Source: a virus | DNA length: 64,000 bases | Virus record (IMG/VR): IMGVR_UViG_3300030329_006012 | Location: 62,001 to 126,000 of that record | Direction: 5' to 3' (one strand) | Shown here: positions 1-8,028 of the stretch, piece by piece | Layout: every line of letters starts with the position of its first letter | Position numbering within the stretch: the stretch's first letter is position 1 | Translations under genes and position numbers: made by a program | The notes under the pieces: model-generated | What the model was told of the DNA's origin: nothing | Database searches by the model: none | Seen by the model: only the letters and a program-made list of their open reading frames with translations

Positions 1-9
1 TTTTACAAC

Positions 10-18
10 ACTATTTAT
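10..18 (+). promoter_or_regulatory. candidate late promoter motif (ACTATTTAT)
   Basis: One of about ten copies of ACTAnTTAyT lying shortly upstream of virion genes. It follows TTTACAAC and is followed 4 nt later by GATAAT. The next gene is the prohead protease about 200 nt downstream. The function is inferred from recurrence only. Confidence 0.4.
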
Positions 19-28
19 CTTTGATAAT

Positions 29-59
29 AGCATCCTAACAGGGTTTTTGCTGGGATGCT
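29..59 (+). other. stem-loop in leader of the head operon
   Basis: AGCATCC (29-35) pairs with GGATGCT (53-59), and CAG (39-41) with CTG (50-52), around a T-rich loop. It lies just downstream of the candidate late promoter and would sit near the 5' end of the transcript. No strong T-run follows, so it is not an obvious terminator. Apart from this and the hairpin at 184-207 I see no gene in positions 1-219. Confidence 0.4.
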
Positions 60-183
60 TGTCTTCAGGTACTAGCTATATATTATGCCAGGTGGTTGGA
101 GATGAGGGAGTAAAGTATGAACGGCTGGACAAAAAAGTGGATGCTTCAACCAGTAAGACGTTGTTGCAAGGGTAACTGACTCG

Positions 184-207
184 GACGGGTAATGCCCGTC
201 TTTTGAT
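184..207 (+). terminator. rho-independent terminator-like hairpin before prohead protease
   Basis: GACGGG (184-189) pairs with CCCGTC (195-200), followed by TTTTGATTT. The same stem is used after the SSB gene (37060-37090). It lies directly upstream of the ribosome binding site of the protease gene, so it could terminate upstream transcription or attenuate the operon. Confidence 0.5.
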
Positions 208-219
208 TTGGAGAAATTG

Positions 220-834
220 ATGTCAAAGTATTTATTAACCGAGTATTACGAGCTTTGCCCAAATGGGACATGCGAAGACCTGCTTACTGAGGCAGAGAAG
301 CAATTGGTCAAGAACGGAGCAATGTTTTTGACTGGAGTTATGCAACGAGCTAACGCCAAAAACGGCAACGGCCGTCGCTATCCAAGGCCCGTGCTTGAGC
401 GCGAGATGGAAAACTACAAGAAGCTCGTCCGAGATAGACGCGCCGTCGGCGAACTCGACCACCCGGACTCTGATGTTGTTAATTTAAAAAACGCATCTCA
501 TATTGTTACAGAGGTTTGGTGGGACGGTGACGATGTTAAGGGGAAGGTTCAATTACTAGACACTCCTTCCGGACAGATTTTGAGATCACTGGTGAATGGT
601 GGCGTTAAGTTGGGAATCTCTTCTCGTGGACTTGGCTCTGTTGCCCAGTCCGGCAACGACACCATTGTTCAGGAGGATTTTCAGCTGATATGTTTTGACT
701 TTGTTTCAGAGCCCAGCACCACCGGTGCCTTTATGGTAAAGGAAAGTAAGAGTCGAGCCAACAATATCACCACAAAGGCAGATAGAATAAACAGAGCTTT
801 GAACAACATTTTAAAGCCGTGGGAGAACAAATAA
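220..834 (+). CDS. prohead core maturation protease (T4 gp21-like)
   Basis: 204 aa. Predicted serine protease of the gp21/S80-type family that cleaves scaffold and capsid precursors inside the prohead. Visible family features are GELDHP (about residues 80-85, with the candidate catalytic His) and GISSRGLGS (about residues 126-134, with the candidate nucleophile Ser), followed by a D-F-V-S-E-P stretch. The ATG at 220 is chosen because GGAG (210-213) lies 6 nt before it; an upstream TTG at 208 is in frame but would bury the ribosome binding site. The gene heads a head-gene run that continues with overlapping starts (its TAA overlaps the next ATG). In T4 the portal gene gp20 lies just upstream; here that would be outside the window. 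Family assignment is confident; catalytic residues are inferred by pattern. Confidence 0.85.
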   Translation: MSKYLLTEYYELCPNGTCEDLLTEAEKQLVKNGAMFLTGVMQRANAKNGNGRRYPRPVLEREMENYKKLVRDRRAVGELDHPDSDVVNLKNASHIVTEVWWDGDDVKGKVQLLDTPSGQILRSLVNGGVKLGISSRGLGSVAQSGNDTIVQEDFQLICFDFVSEPSTTGAFMVKESKSRANNITTKADRINRALNNILKPWENK

Positions 835-1685
835 TGAAAATCCGCAAATCACTATTAAAAAAGATCATACAGGAAGAAGTTACTAACGCTAAGTTCATTA
901 ATGTCCGAGAAGATTCTGAAGAGCCAAGCATCATCGCCCCCGGCTTGGGAGACTTCGGCCAAGACGCCATCGCTGTATTAAAACAAACCAGAGAGTTTAT
1001 CGACAAAATGATCGAGGAAGATCAGGTTTATGGCAATCTAGTGGACAGTTCCATTGCAAGGCTGCAAGGAATTGCCAAGTTTCACAAAGAACTGCAAACT
1101 CGCATGAATGAGGATAACTTTTTTGACACCTCTACGGAGACTGCTGAGGCTGCCGAGCAAGAGGCCGAGGACGACACTGCGCCAGTAGACGAGTCAAGCC
1201 GTCTTCTCGACGAAATCATCGTTCAGGAGATTATTAAAATATTGGGCGAAGGACCACTTAGCCACACTCATCAAGCCAGAGCACTGCAGAAAAAGGCCAA
1301 GGAGCAAGGTGCACTCGGTCATAACGATGCCGCAGCCCTGAAATATCATTTGGCTCAGTCTGAAAAAGAAAAAGCCGCATTGGGAGAAAAAGCCAATTGG
1401 GGCGGAAACAAGGGCGATCAAAACCGATCCGCAAAGCGAGGAGAAAAGTCCCTTGACGGCGCCGAAGATTTCGAGCCAGTTTTTGAAGAAAAAGACGACG
1501 ACTGGATGGGCGATGTTAAATCGACTGGCGAGTGGACAGATTATACCGTAGCTGAATTAGAGAAAAAGAAGGCGACTCTCATGAAAAAAGAAAAGAGAAC
1601 TGCTGACGAAGTAAAGACAGTGCGTCAATTGAATTTTGCCATCAGAGCAAAGAAGGGTGAGTTGAGTGAAGAAGAGCGAACTTAA
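834..1685 (+). CDS. charged head-associated protein, candidate prohead core protein
   Basis: 283 aa, not recognised as a named family. The N-terminus (M-K-I-R-K-S-L-L-K-K-I-I-Q-E-E) is a short basic-amphipathic segment ending in Glu residues, much like the N-terminus of the following gene. The middle is acidic and Ala/Glu rich, and a helical Lys/Glu-rich tail follows (L-E-K-K-K-A-T-L-M-K-K-E-K-R). It starts at the ATG overlapping the stop of the protease gene (TAATG), implying translational coupling, and ends inside the next gene. Location next to the gp21-like protease, low complexity and the short helical leader suggest an internal head or core protein with a capsid-targeting leader cut by gp21. 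This is inference; no enzymatic motif is seen. Confidence 0.6.
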   Translation: MKIRKSLLKKIIQEEVTNAKFINVREDSEEPSIIAPGLGDFGQDAIAVLKQTREFIDKMIEEDQVYGNLVDSSIARLQGIAKFHKELQTRMNEDNFFDTSTETAEAAEQEAEDDTAPVDESSRLLDEIIVQEIIKILGEGPLSHTHQARALQKKAKEQGALGHNDAAALKYHLAQSEKEKAALGEKANWGGNKGDQNRSAKRGEKSLDGAEDFEPVFEEKDDDWMGDVKSTGEWTDYTVAELEKKKATLMKKEKRTADEVKTVRQLNFAIRAKKGELSEEERT

Positions 1686-2070
1686 AAAGATATTAAAACC
1701 CATCATTAAAGAATGTATTAAAGAATCTCTCTACGAAGAGGGTTTGCTTAAAAATATTGTCTCTCAAGTAGTTGAGGGCTATTCGGCTGGTACCCCAAAG
1801 ATCGTGGAAGAAAAGGTCGTAAGTCGCATCGATAGCGATGAACAAGATAAGCATGCCGCGAAGATAAAGGGAAAGCTTGAAGAGACTAAAAAGAAGATGT
1901 TGAATGCAATTGGTTCATCGGCTTACGGCGGCGTAAATGTATTCGAGGGAACCACTCCAGCGCCCAGTGAGGGCGTTGCACACGCTAATCCGATGGAAGG
2001 GGTTGAGCCGACAGACTCTGGCGTGGACATATCGTCCATTCTCAATCCTTCTTGGGGAAAGATGATTTAG
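1666..2070 (+). CDS. small head-associated protein with targeting-like N-terminus
   Basis: 134 aa, GTG start at 1666 preceded by GGTGAG and overlapping the end of the previous gene by 20 nt. The N-terminal 40 residues (starting K-K-S-E-L-K-K-I-L-K-P-I-I-K-E) resemble the leader of the preceding protein and end in V-V-E-G-Y, similar to the I-I-E-G-Y of the 619-aa protein at 53905. The C-terminal half is Gly/Pro/Ser rich and ends in L-N-P-S-W-G-K-M-I. No known domain is recognised. Its place in the head cluster and the shared leader suggest a protein packed into or processed in the prohead. Confidence 0.6.
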   Translation: MKKSELKKILKPIIKECIKESLYEEGLLKNIVSQVVEGYSAGTPKIVEEKVVSRIDSDEQDKHAAKIKGKLEETKKKMLNAIGSSAYGGVNVFEGTTPAPSEGVAHANPMEGVEPTDSGVDISSILNPSWGKMI

Positions 2071-2083
2071 AAAGGTATTTATT

Positions 2084-2305
2084 ATGGCAACCAACGTAAC
2101 CGTTAAGCAGAGATCAGGAGAGTCATCAGAGAAGCTGATAAAGAGATTTATGAAGCAGGTGAAGAAGTTTAAAATCATCGAACAAGTTCGTGATAGAAGG
2201 TATTACAAGAAGAAGTCAGATGTGGAAAGATTGGCCCGACAAAAAGCCCACCGTGACATGCAAAAAAAGAATGCTAAGAAAAAGGCACTGGAGAAGAACG
2301 TATGA
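2084..2305 (+). CDS. rpsU: phage-encoded ribosomal protein bS21
   Basis: 73 aa, very basic. It matches the bS21 pattern end to end: a short beta start (V-T-V-K-Q-R), then E-K-L-I-K-R-F-M-K-Q-V, then I-I-E-Q-V-R-D-R-R-Y-Y-K-K-K, then a Lys/Arg helix (A-R-Q-K-A-H-R). Cellular bS21 is about 70 aa and sits on the 30S platform near the anti-Shine-Dalgarno end of 16S rRNA, where it influences initiation. Viral bS21 copies are known from environmental phages. Here the gene sits in the head-protein operon, suggesting late expression, and its stop overlaps the next ATG (ATGA). It could replace host bS21 to favour phage mRNA; that role is inference. Confidence 0.85.
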   Translation: MATNVTVKQRSGESSEKLIKRFMKQVKKFKIIEQVRDRRYYKKKSDVERLARQKAHRDMQKKNAKKKALEKNV

Positions 2306-2661
2306 GCAACTATTATATAAGAAAGCCGGGGATTAATGAAACTTCCCCGTATCAAGTTAGCGGAAAGCCATTTGCCACAGGCTCTTTTGGCACCGACGGA
2401 TCCACTGGCACCCCAACGGTGATTGAGTTTCCTACCGTTACGAGATGGATTTATATTGTCAACGCCGGCGCCCGCCCTATTAAATACGCCTTTCATGCGG
2501 ACGACTTGGCTAGTGATTATGCTGTAGTAGACACCGGCAAGCAGAGTGAGGTACTAGAAGTTAGGGCTAAAGAAATTCATTTGATTGGCGCAGGAGTTTC
2601 TGCCACCACGGATATTTCAATCTGTGCTGGCCTAACGTCCATTGCGACAGGATCACTTTAG
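2302..2661 (+). CDS. small virion protein, paralogue of next gene
   Basis: 119 aa, ATG at 2302 overlapping the bS21 stop by 4 nt with GGAG upstream. It begins S-N-Y-Y-I-R-K-P-G and contains S-P-Y-Q-V-S-G-K-P-F. A beta-rich body follows (R-W-I-Y-I-V-N-A-G-A-R-P-I-K-Y-A-F), ending C-A-G-L-T-S-I-A-T-G-S-L. The next protein shares the start (A-N-Y-Y-I-Y-K-S), the Y-Q-V-S-G-T-P box, an N-W-I-Q-I-T-N-N-S segment and the A-S-L-T-S-I-S-S-G-S end, so the two are tandem paralogues. All-beta character and location between head genes and appendage genes suggest a capsid decoration or other virion surface protein. No database family is recognised. Confidence 0.65.
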   Translation: MSNYYIRKPGINETSPYQVSGKPFATGSFGTDGSTGTPTVIEFPTVTRWIYIVNAGARPIKYAFHADDLASDYAVVDTGKQSEVLEVRAKEIHLIGAGVSATTDISICAGLTSIATGSL

Positions 2662-2669
2662 GAGTTATT

Positions 2670-3086
2670 ATGGCAAACTACTACATCTATAAAAGCAGCC
2701 TCGGCTCAGTAGCCGCATACCAAGTTAGCGGAACACCGCAACTTAAGACAGATGCTCCACTTGCGATGCCCCTCGTTGGAGATGCTGATGTTACGTCCAT
2801 AGACTTCAATTCGGTCACAAACTGGATTCAAATTACAAACAATAGTCTTGCAGATGTTCGAATTGGTTTTTCTGCCAATGGCACGAAACCTGCCACTGCA
2901 GTGGCAAACTACTTTATAGTCCCATCTTTTACCCAAACACCAAAACTTCCGCTAAAGGTCAGGCAGATATGGACAACCTCAGATACAACGATATTGGCCA
3001 AAACAATTTCTGTTGTTGCTTCGTTAACTTCCATATCTTCTGGATCGATAGAGAGCAATTGGTCGGGATCTGTAGGCGTTGGCTAA
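2670..3086 (+). CDS. small virion protein, paralogue of previous gene
   Basis: 138 aa with a good AGGAG 6-8 nt before the ATG. It has the same layout as the 119-aa neighbour: N-Y-Y-I start, Y-Q-V-S-G-T-P, a central N-W-I-Q-I-T-N strand and an A-S-L-T-S-I end, here with a Ser/Gly tail. It is somewhat longer through an insertion after the Y-Q-V-S-G box. Tandem duplication followed by divergence is the simplest explanation. Probably a virion surface or decoration protein; no enzymatic motif is seen. The 138 nt that follow hold a small GTTCG/CGAAC hairpin (3183-3196) and the ribosome binding site of the next gene, and no further gene. Confidence 0.6.
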   Translation: MANYYIYKSSLGSVAAYQVSGTPQLKTDAPLAMPLVGDADVTSIDFNSVTNWIQITNNSLADVRIGFSANGTKPATAVANYFIVPSFTQTPKLPLKVRQIWTTSDTTILAKTISVVASLTSISSGSIESNWSGSVGVG

Positions 3087-3224
3087 TTCTTTTGGATCTG
3101 TGAAAAATTTTCATTCTTCAAAGAAACTGGCCCCCGTAAATTAAATAAACCTTAGAATAACCCTTTTTTTTCGCATACTTAGGTTCGTGAGCGAACAAGT
3201 TTGCTTACAATGGAGGGTTAATTT

Positions 3225-3629
3225 ATGACTACGAAGAAAAAAGGCATTGCTGTCATAGCTGACAGCGGCGACGTCGCATTCAAATTCCTCGATGATGGTA
3301 CAAGTATTATAGGTAAAGATGAAAACAGTGTTCATTCTTTTACCGGGACTGTCAATGTAGAAGGCAAGATGGACATCAAAGGATCTCTATCTATGTCTGA
3401 GCGCATTGGCGGCTATAAATTTGGCCTACCATCCTTGAACGAAGACGGCACTGATGATTCAGTTGCACTTGAAGAATTACGTACTAACGAAAATGGAAAG
3501 TACAACGGTTTTATGTTTTATCTAAATGCTTCGTCGTCAGCCCCATTTGATCAGGAAAAGAAGATTTACTTTTGTGAGAACGGTGTTTGGTTTCCAAGCC
3601 CCTTTGTTGCTTTTAATAGTGAAGAATAA
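3225..3629 (+). CDS. minimal appendage-module protein
   Basis: 134 aa with a GGAGGG ribosome binding site. It looks like the smallest member of a family of appendage proteins in this window. The N-terminal part (K-K-K-G-I-A-V-I-A-D, then V-H-S-F-T-G-T and I-K-G-S-L-S-M-S) resembles the starts of the proteins at 3817 and 8029. The C-terminal part (G-F-M-F-Y-L-N, then I-Y-F-C-E-N-G-V-W-F-P-S-P-F) resembles modules in the proteins at 3817, 8029 and 16685. No central repeat domain is present. It could be a cap or adaptor that multimerises with the larger appendage proteins. The 187 nt after it contain a GGTACTTGTGGGTACC inverted repeat but no gene. Confidence 0.6.
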   Translation: MTTKKKGIAVIADSGDVAFKFLDDGTSIIGKDENSVHSFTGTVNVEGKMDIKGSLSMSERIGGYKFGLPSLNEDGTDDSVALEELRTNENGKYNGFMFYLNASSSAPFDQEKKIYFCENGVWFPSPFVAFNSEE

Positions 3630-3781
3630 TTTTCTGATTTTTGAAAATTAGGTGTTGGGTTTCGTGGCGTAGGGGAGGTACTTGTGGGTACCCACGCCCG
3701 GAGAGGCAGGAGAGTTGATGAGGTGAAAAAAAATTTAAATATATATTTGAAACATCAATTGGCCAATCCCGTACCGTGCCG

Positions 3782-3790
3782 ACTAATTAA
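3782..3790 (+). promoter_or_regulatory. candidate late promoter motif (ACTAATTAA)
   Basis: A variant of the recurring ACTAnTTAyT motif, 27 nt upstream of the ATG of the large appendage gene at 3817 and just before its AGGAGG ribosome binding site. Confidence 0.35.
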
Positions 3791-3816
3791 ATACACGAAT
3801 TCAGGAGGACCATATC

Positions 3817-6800
3817 ATGGCCATTAAAAAAGTAAAAGGAATAAAAGTATCCAAGTCCCTGTCGGACAAGTTTAAGTTTGACAAAGAGGGAGAATCTCAA
3901 ATAGGCTCCGGCGGCGAAGACGTGCATGTCATTGTCGGAGAGTCGGACATTGGTAATGATATGTCTCTAACCGGACAGGCCCATTTTGAAAAAAGAATAG
4001 CAGAAACACTCTTTGGAGTCCCGCAGCTCAACGGCGCCACACAAACCGCCGAATTACAAGATCTGATAGACAATGCTGCCGACCACGAGGGTTTTATTAT
4101 TTATTTAACGGCCCCATCGACGACTGCCCCTTTTACCCAGGGAGAGAAGTTTTATTTTTGCGAAAATGGTGTTTGGCACCAAAGCCCGTTCACTTCTAGT
4201 GATTCTGATGAGCCAGATCCCGACGACACCGACGGCGACGGAATAGATGATGTTGAAGATCCGCAGGTTACAGAAACGGTATCCACCACAGGAGCCACTG
4301 TTCAGGCCAGCGCCGCCGCACTGGAAATCCCCCCAAATGCATTGCCCGCCGCAGTGGACATATCAGTTGAAGTTGTTGATCCGGCCACAGTCTCAGACGC
4401 CGTTCTTGATGAGAAAACATTAACATCAGACGTGATCACCTTAACTCCTCACGGACAACAGTTCGCTGAACCAGTGAAGGTCACGATTAATGTTTCTAAA
4501 TTCATATGGAACCCAGACATTTATATACAAAGCTCGCCCGGTGCCACTTGGGAGCTTCACGAAACCCCAGTAGATGTGGACGGGAACAAGGTTTCTTTTG
4601 AGGTAACTTCATTCAGCTCTTATGCTGTTGTGGAGCCACCCCCCTCTCAGTACATTGTACTTGTTTACGAGGGCGACGGGAACTATTCTTTCAGGGCCAA
4701 TTTCGGCGAGGCCATCGGCGGCTTTCAATTCACGTTCGACGCCGGCTCTGCAGGAACCATTACACCTACCGCCGGCGCCCAAGTCGCCGAAGCAGGATGG
4801 TACTTTACCGCAAGCCCATCCTCAAAGACGGTATTGGCGTTCCCGTTTGACGGCAGGGAAATCGGGGCTGGTGAAGTCGAGCTCATTAGGTTCCATGCCT
4901 CGTCTAATTACTTGCCAACACCTCACTCCAATCTTCTTGAACCAATAGTACTCTCAAGGATCGACGGCACTCGAATTGATATGTCCGGTTTTGATTTTGA
5001 CGTTACACAATTGGACAATGCAGGTAGTTTCTCCGGAGTGGGAGATGCTGACGGCGACGGCGCGAATGATAATGTTGACGCATTCCCGAATGATCCATCT
5101 GAAACCCAAGACACCGACGGCGACGGAGTAGGCGATAATGCAGACGACCTCCCCAATGATCCCAGTGAGACTGTAGATAGCGATGGCGATGGTGTTGGAG
5201 ACAATTCAGATTGGAAACCAAACGATCCCGCTGAATCTGCTGACACCGACGGTGACGGAGTTGGTGACAATGCCGACGCCTTCCCAAATGATGCATCTGA
5301 AACAGTAGATTCCGACAATGACGGAGTTGGAGACAATTCAGATTGGAAACCAAACGATCCCGCTGAATCTGCTGATAGTGATGGTGACGGAGTTGGAGAC
5401 AACGCCGACGCTTTCCCGAATGATGCTTTGGAGACTGTTGACACCGATGGCGATGGCACAGGCGACAATGCCGATGTCTTCCCCAACGATGCCACCGAAG
5501 ACACCGACACCGATGGCGATGGAGTTGGCGATAATCTCGACTACGCTCCAAGCGATCCGGCAATCACAATACCCCCACAGCCCCCAGCCGGCTCAACGTT
5601 CGTTCTTAGAGTCTACACAGATGATGAAGTCCACGTTCCGGGCTCCACATCCTGGGATCGGTGGGGAGGACAACTTGTTGTTGACGGAACTGATTACAGC
5701 GACCTTCTTTCTACAGAAAGTGAGGAAACCATAACACTACCATATGATGCTAATCAGGTTGGGTATAGCACTGTTGATATCAATGACATAGGCGGCGACG
5801 GGGGGATAAAAGTAGAATTTCTTCACCCCGTATATGGCTGGCAATTCCCCGTTTACAGCATGGGCTCCATGAACCAGTCCGGCTGGCCAAATGGTGCTCC
5901 CGCCGGGGCACAAAACTTTTCTGATCCAGCACACTGGGAGGGCCCCCTGCCTGTCACGTTTCAATACTTAAGCACAGACGCAACGGACTTCGTGGTCAGG
6001 GATCAGCAGAATAACGTAATGGTCTCTACCGATGATCTCGGATCTGTTCCGGCCCCCCCGATGGTATTCTTTGATAATGCCGATCTAGTTGTAAACGAGA
6101 CTCACCCCCATAACTCCAATCAGGAGGCGTATGCCGGCTGGCGCCTGATGACAGCACTGGCAGGCGATGTTTTGTCCATTGATACATCAAAGTTCACTAT
6201 TGAAGATCTAGATGATCTTCCCGCTAACACTACTGTTAAATTCTACTGGCGGATGAGAGAGGACAACGAGTCAGGAGGCAAAGATGATAAATACATTACA
6301 CCCGATGGCGACACTTCGTGGGGTCGGAATTCCGGTACCGCTACGAACACCATTACAATTCCCCAAGAATTTGCAGCGGCGAGTTGGTATGAGAAGCCGG
6401 CGAGCTCCTTTATTTATCTGGAGATGGATTTGGAAGACGCGGATGGAAATATAAAACAGATCAAAAACAACTCCGTCGGTGACACTGTGATCTACGCTTT
6501 AAATGAGAACGAAGTTGAAATGTGGAGCCGCTTAAATGACGGCCTTACAGTAGATACTCCTGTTGATTCAAGCCACATATCCCTCAGTCGTGAAAAGAAG
6601 TATGATAGCGAAGGTAGACTGTTTGTTGTGGAAGGAGACACTGTAACATTCACTCCACCAGAGCCAGTTGCCACAGTCAAGGATCCTTACGGAAACGATA
6701 TTTCAGGGCCCTTTGAAGCACAGTGGAGATCACGCGCCATCGTCGACAATGAATATGTTTATCATCTTTCTTCTGCACCTTGGATTGCCAATTTTTATTC

Positions 6801-7755
6801 CGCCTCTGACAAGCCGTCGTTCTCCATACCGGAGCTCCCAAGCCCTTCTTCTTGGTATGAGTTCTTCTATATTCAACAAAAATGGTCGAATGGAGATCAT
6901 CTTTTCCCCACCTATGGCGCCGCGTACTCACAAATACTGCGGCAGACAAAGAATGAAATGGACTATATGTGGCTCACCGAGCCGTTAGCAAGCTTCGATG
7001 CCCTGTGGGAAACAACAGAACCATCTTGGTTCGACGATGAAGATAGCCTTACCAACTCGGCCAGCATGCACCTGCGCCAACTTTATGATCTGTATTACGT
7101 CGCTGCAGCCAACAATGGCTCACTCGACGTCAGCCATTACGATGTGCACTTTGAACACCGCATCGGAGACTTGAATTCTCAAATTGCTGTAGTAGATAAA
7201 TACTTTCCTGATACCTCGACAAGTGAGCATCACGAGAAATATCAGGAACTCGTGGCATGGGCATCGACATATGAAAATCCCCTCACCCCCATGATGGAAG
7301 TTCTTCACGATGCATCAATTATAAAAGAGGAGCTCGTCGCCGACTACACCATCCACGCCCTCAGAGACTACGGAATGTATTTCCCAGAAAACATCTATGG
7401 TCTGTGGCAACACGCTTTAGACGCTGAACCGAGCGATCAAGGCACTTGGCGCTGGTGGGCCCACAACGATGACGGCACAGACCCCACAAGGTTGAATGTT
7501 GATTTTTCTTCTGTGCTGTCTGAATATCCGAACCCTGCAGACTGGGCAACAGCACAACTTAACGCACTCAGCGAGATGAGAGAAGACATATCGAACGAGT
7601 TTGGTGGTTATGATGAGGCTGCCTTCGAGTCGGCAGATTATGGAGACTACTACTGCTACTCCGGGTGGAGTAACTATGAGCAAAAAAAACCTATCTCTTA
7701 CAATTCAGTCATTGATTTTCTCACTGAAGTGAGTGAGCTAACACCACCTGAGTAA
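3817..7755 (+). CDS. large appendage protein with ZU5-like domain and TSP3-type calcium repeats
   Basis: 1312 aa. Domains in order: a shared N-terminal module (residues 1-75); the Y-F-C-E-N-G-V-W module (about 90-130); a D-D-T-D-G-D-G-I-D-D linker; a ZU5-like beta domain (about 150-275, containing L-E-I-P-P-N-A-L-P); a cohesin-like beta region (about 285-400, G-G-F-Q-F-T-F); eight thrombospondin-3-like repeats of about 23 aa (about 410-585, D-x-D-G-D-G-V-G-D-N core, calcium ligands); and an aromatic-rich C-terminal half of about 720 aa that I do not recognise. Secreted-adhesin-like architecture together with phage modules suggests a tail or head fibre that binds the host surface, stiffened by calcium. 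The ATG has AGGAGG upstream. The next gene encodes a second appendage sharing the modules. Confidence 0.7.
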   Translation: MAIKKVKGIKVSKSLSDKFKFDKEGESQIGSGGEDVHVIVGESDIGNDMSLTGQAHFEKRIAETLFGVPQLNGATQTAELQDLIDNAADHEGFIIYLTAPSTTAPFTQGEKFYFCENGVWHQSPFTSSDSDEPDPDDTDGDGIDDVEDPQVTETVSTTGATVQASAAALEIPPNALPAAVDISVEVVDPATVSDAVLDEKTLTSDVITLTPHGQQFAEPVKVTINVSKFIWNPDIYIQSSPGATWELHETPVDVDGNKVSFEVTSFSSYAVVEPPPSQYIVLVYEGDGNYSFRANFGEAIGGFQFTFDAGSAGTITPTAGAQVAEAGWYFTASPSSKTVLAFPFDGREIGAGEVELIRFHASSNYLPTPHSNLLEPIVLSRIDGTRIDMSGFDFDVTQLDNAGSFSGVGDADGDGANDNVDAFPNDPSETQDTDGDGVGDNADDLPNDPSETVDSDGDGVGDNSDWKPNDPAESADTDGDGVGDNADAFPNDASETVDSDNDGVGDNSDWKPNDPAESADSDGDGVGDNADAFPNDALETVDTDGDGTGDNADVFPNDATEDTDTDGDGVGDNLDYAPSDPAITIPPQPPAGSTFVLRVYTDDEVHVPGSTSWDRWGGQLVVDGTDYSDLLSTESEETITLPYDANQVGYSTVDINDIGGDGGIKVEFLHPVYGWQFPVYSMGSMNQSGWPNGAPAGAQNFSDPAHWEGPLPVTFQYLSTDATDFVVRDQQNNVMVSTDDLGSVPAPPMVFFDNADLVVNETHPHNSNQEAYAGWRLMTALAGDVLSIDTSKFTIEDLDDLPANTTVKFYWRMREDNESGGKDDKYITPDGDTSWGRNSGTATNTITIPQEFAAASWYEKPASSFIYLEMDLEDADGNIKQIKNNSVGDTVIYALNENEVEMWSRLNDGLTVDTPVDSSHISLSREKKYDSEGRLFVVEGDTVTFTPPEPVATVKDPYGNDISGPFEAQWRSRAIVDNEYVYHLSSAPWIANFYSASDKPSFSIPELPSPSSWYEFFYIQQKWSNGDHLFPTYGAAYSQILRQTKNEMDYMWLTEPLASFDALWETTEPSWFDDEDSLTNSASMHLRQLYDLYYVAAANNGSLDVSHYDVHFEHRIGDLNSQIAVVDKYFPDTSTSEHHEKYQELVAWASTYENPLTPMMEVLHDASIIKEELVADYTIHALRDYGMYFPENIYGLWQHALDAEPSDQGTWRWWAHNDDGTDPTRLNVDFSSVLSEYPNPADWATAQLNALSEMREDISNEFGGYDEAAFESADYGDYYCYSGWSNYEQKKPISYNSVIDFLTEVSELTPPE
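5044..5550 (+). repeat. in-gene repeats encoding TSP3-like calcium-binding units
   Basis: About eight imperfect 69-nt units encoding D-x-D-G-D-G-V-G-D-N followed by x-P-N-D-P or D-W-K-P-N-D-P. Two longer blocks (around 5197-5270 and 5330-5400) are nearly the same, implying recent duplication. The acidic-loop pattern is that of thrombospondin type 3 repeats. Confidence 0.8.
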
Positions 7756-7767
7756 AGGTTTGCCTAC

Positions 7768-7787
7768 GGCGCCCCTTGAGGGGCGCC
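7768..7787 (+). other. perfect GGCGCCCC hairpin after the 3817 gene
   Basis: GGCGCCCC (7768-7775), loop TTGA, GGGGCGCC (7780-7787). Very stable but not followed by a T-run, so a classical terminator is uncertain; it may protect the mRNA 3' end. Confidence 0.45.
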
Positions 7788-7913
7788 AACAATCCGCCTA
7801 AGCGCCAAAATGCGGCCGCCTTTGCTAATTCTTTTGAGATCTAATTTATTATCGCCCCTTAAAAATCGGGAACAAAACAAATAAAATTAGATCAGATTTA
7901 CCCAACATTTACA

Positions 7914-7923
7914 GCTACTTACT
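7914..7923 (+). promoter_or_regulatory. candidate late promoter motif (GCTACTTACT)
   Basis: CTACTTACT is identical to the core at 15377, 57414 and 58880. It follows TTTACA and lies 105 nt before the ATG at 8029. A terminator hairpin overlaps its last base. Confidence 0.4.
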
Positions 7924-7946
7924 GGCACGAGAGTGTGCCATTTTTT
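7923..7946 (+). terminator. terminator or attenuator hairpin between appendage genes
   Basis: TGGCAC (7923-7928), loop GAGAGT, GTGCCA (7935-7940), then TTTTTT. A second small hairpin, ACTCCG/CGGAGT, is at 7969-7984. Placed directly after the promoter-like motif, this could either stop the upstream transcript or attenuate the downstream one. The 273-nt region 7756-8028 holds no gene. Confidence 0.6.
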
Positions 7947-8028
7947 ATAATGCATACTCTCTACTTGTACTCCGTAGGCGGAGTGCAGGTGTTAACTTAA
8001 AATTTAATTCCTTGGAGGGAAAAATATT

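Noticed and set aside
4622-4948. Alternative-frame ORF within the 3817 gene
   Set aside because: No ribosome binding site, composition unlike neighbours, fully nested in a well-supported gene.
4923-5563. Long antisense ORFs under the TSP3 repeats
   Set aside because: They mirror the repeated sense sequence (Ser/Pro/Leu and His/Arg low complexity), have no ribosome binding site and no promoter.
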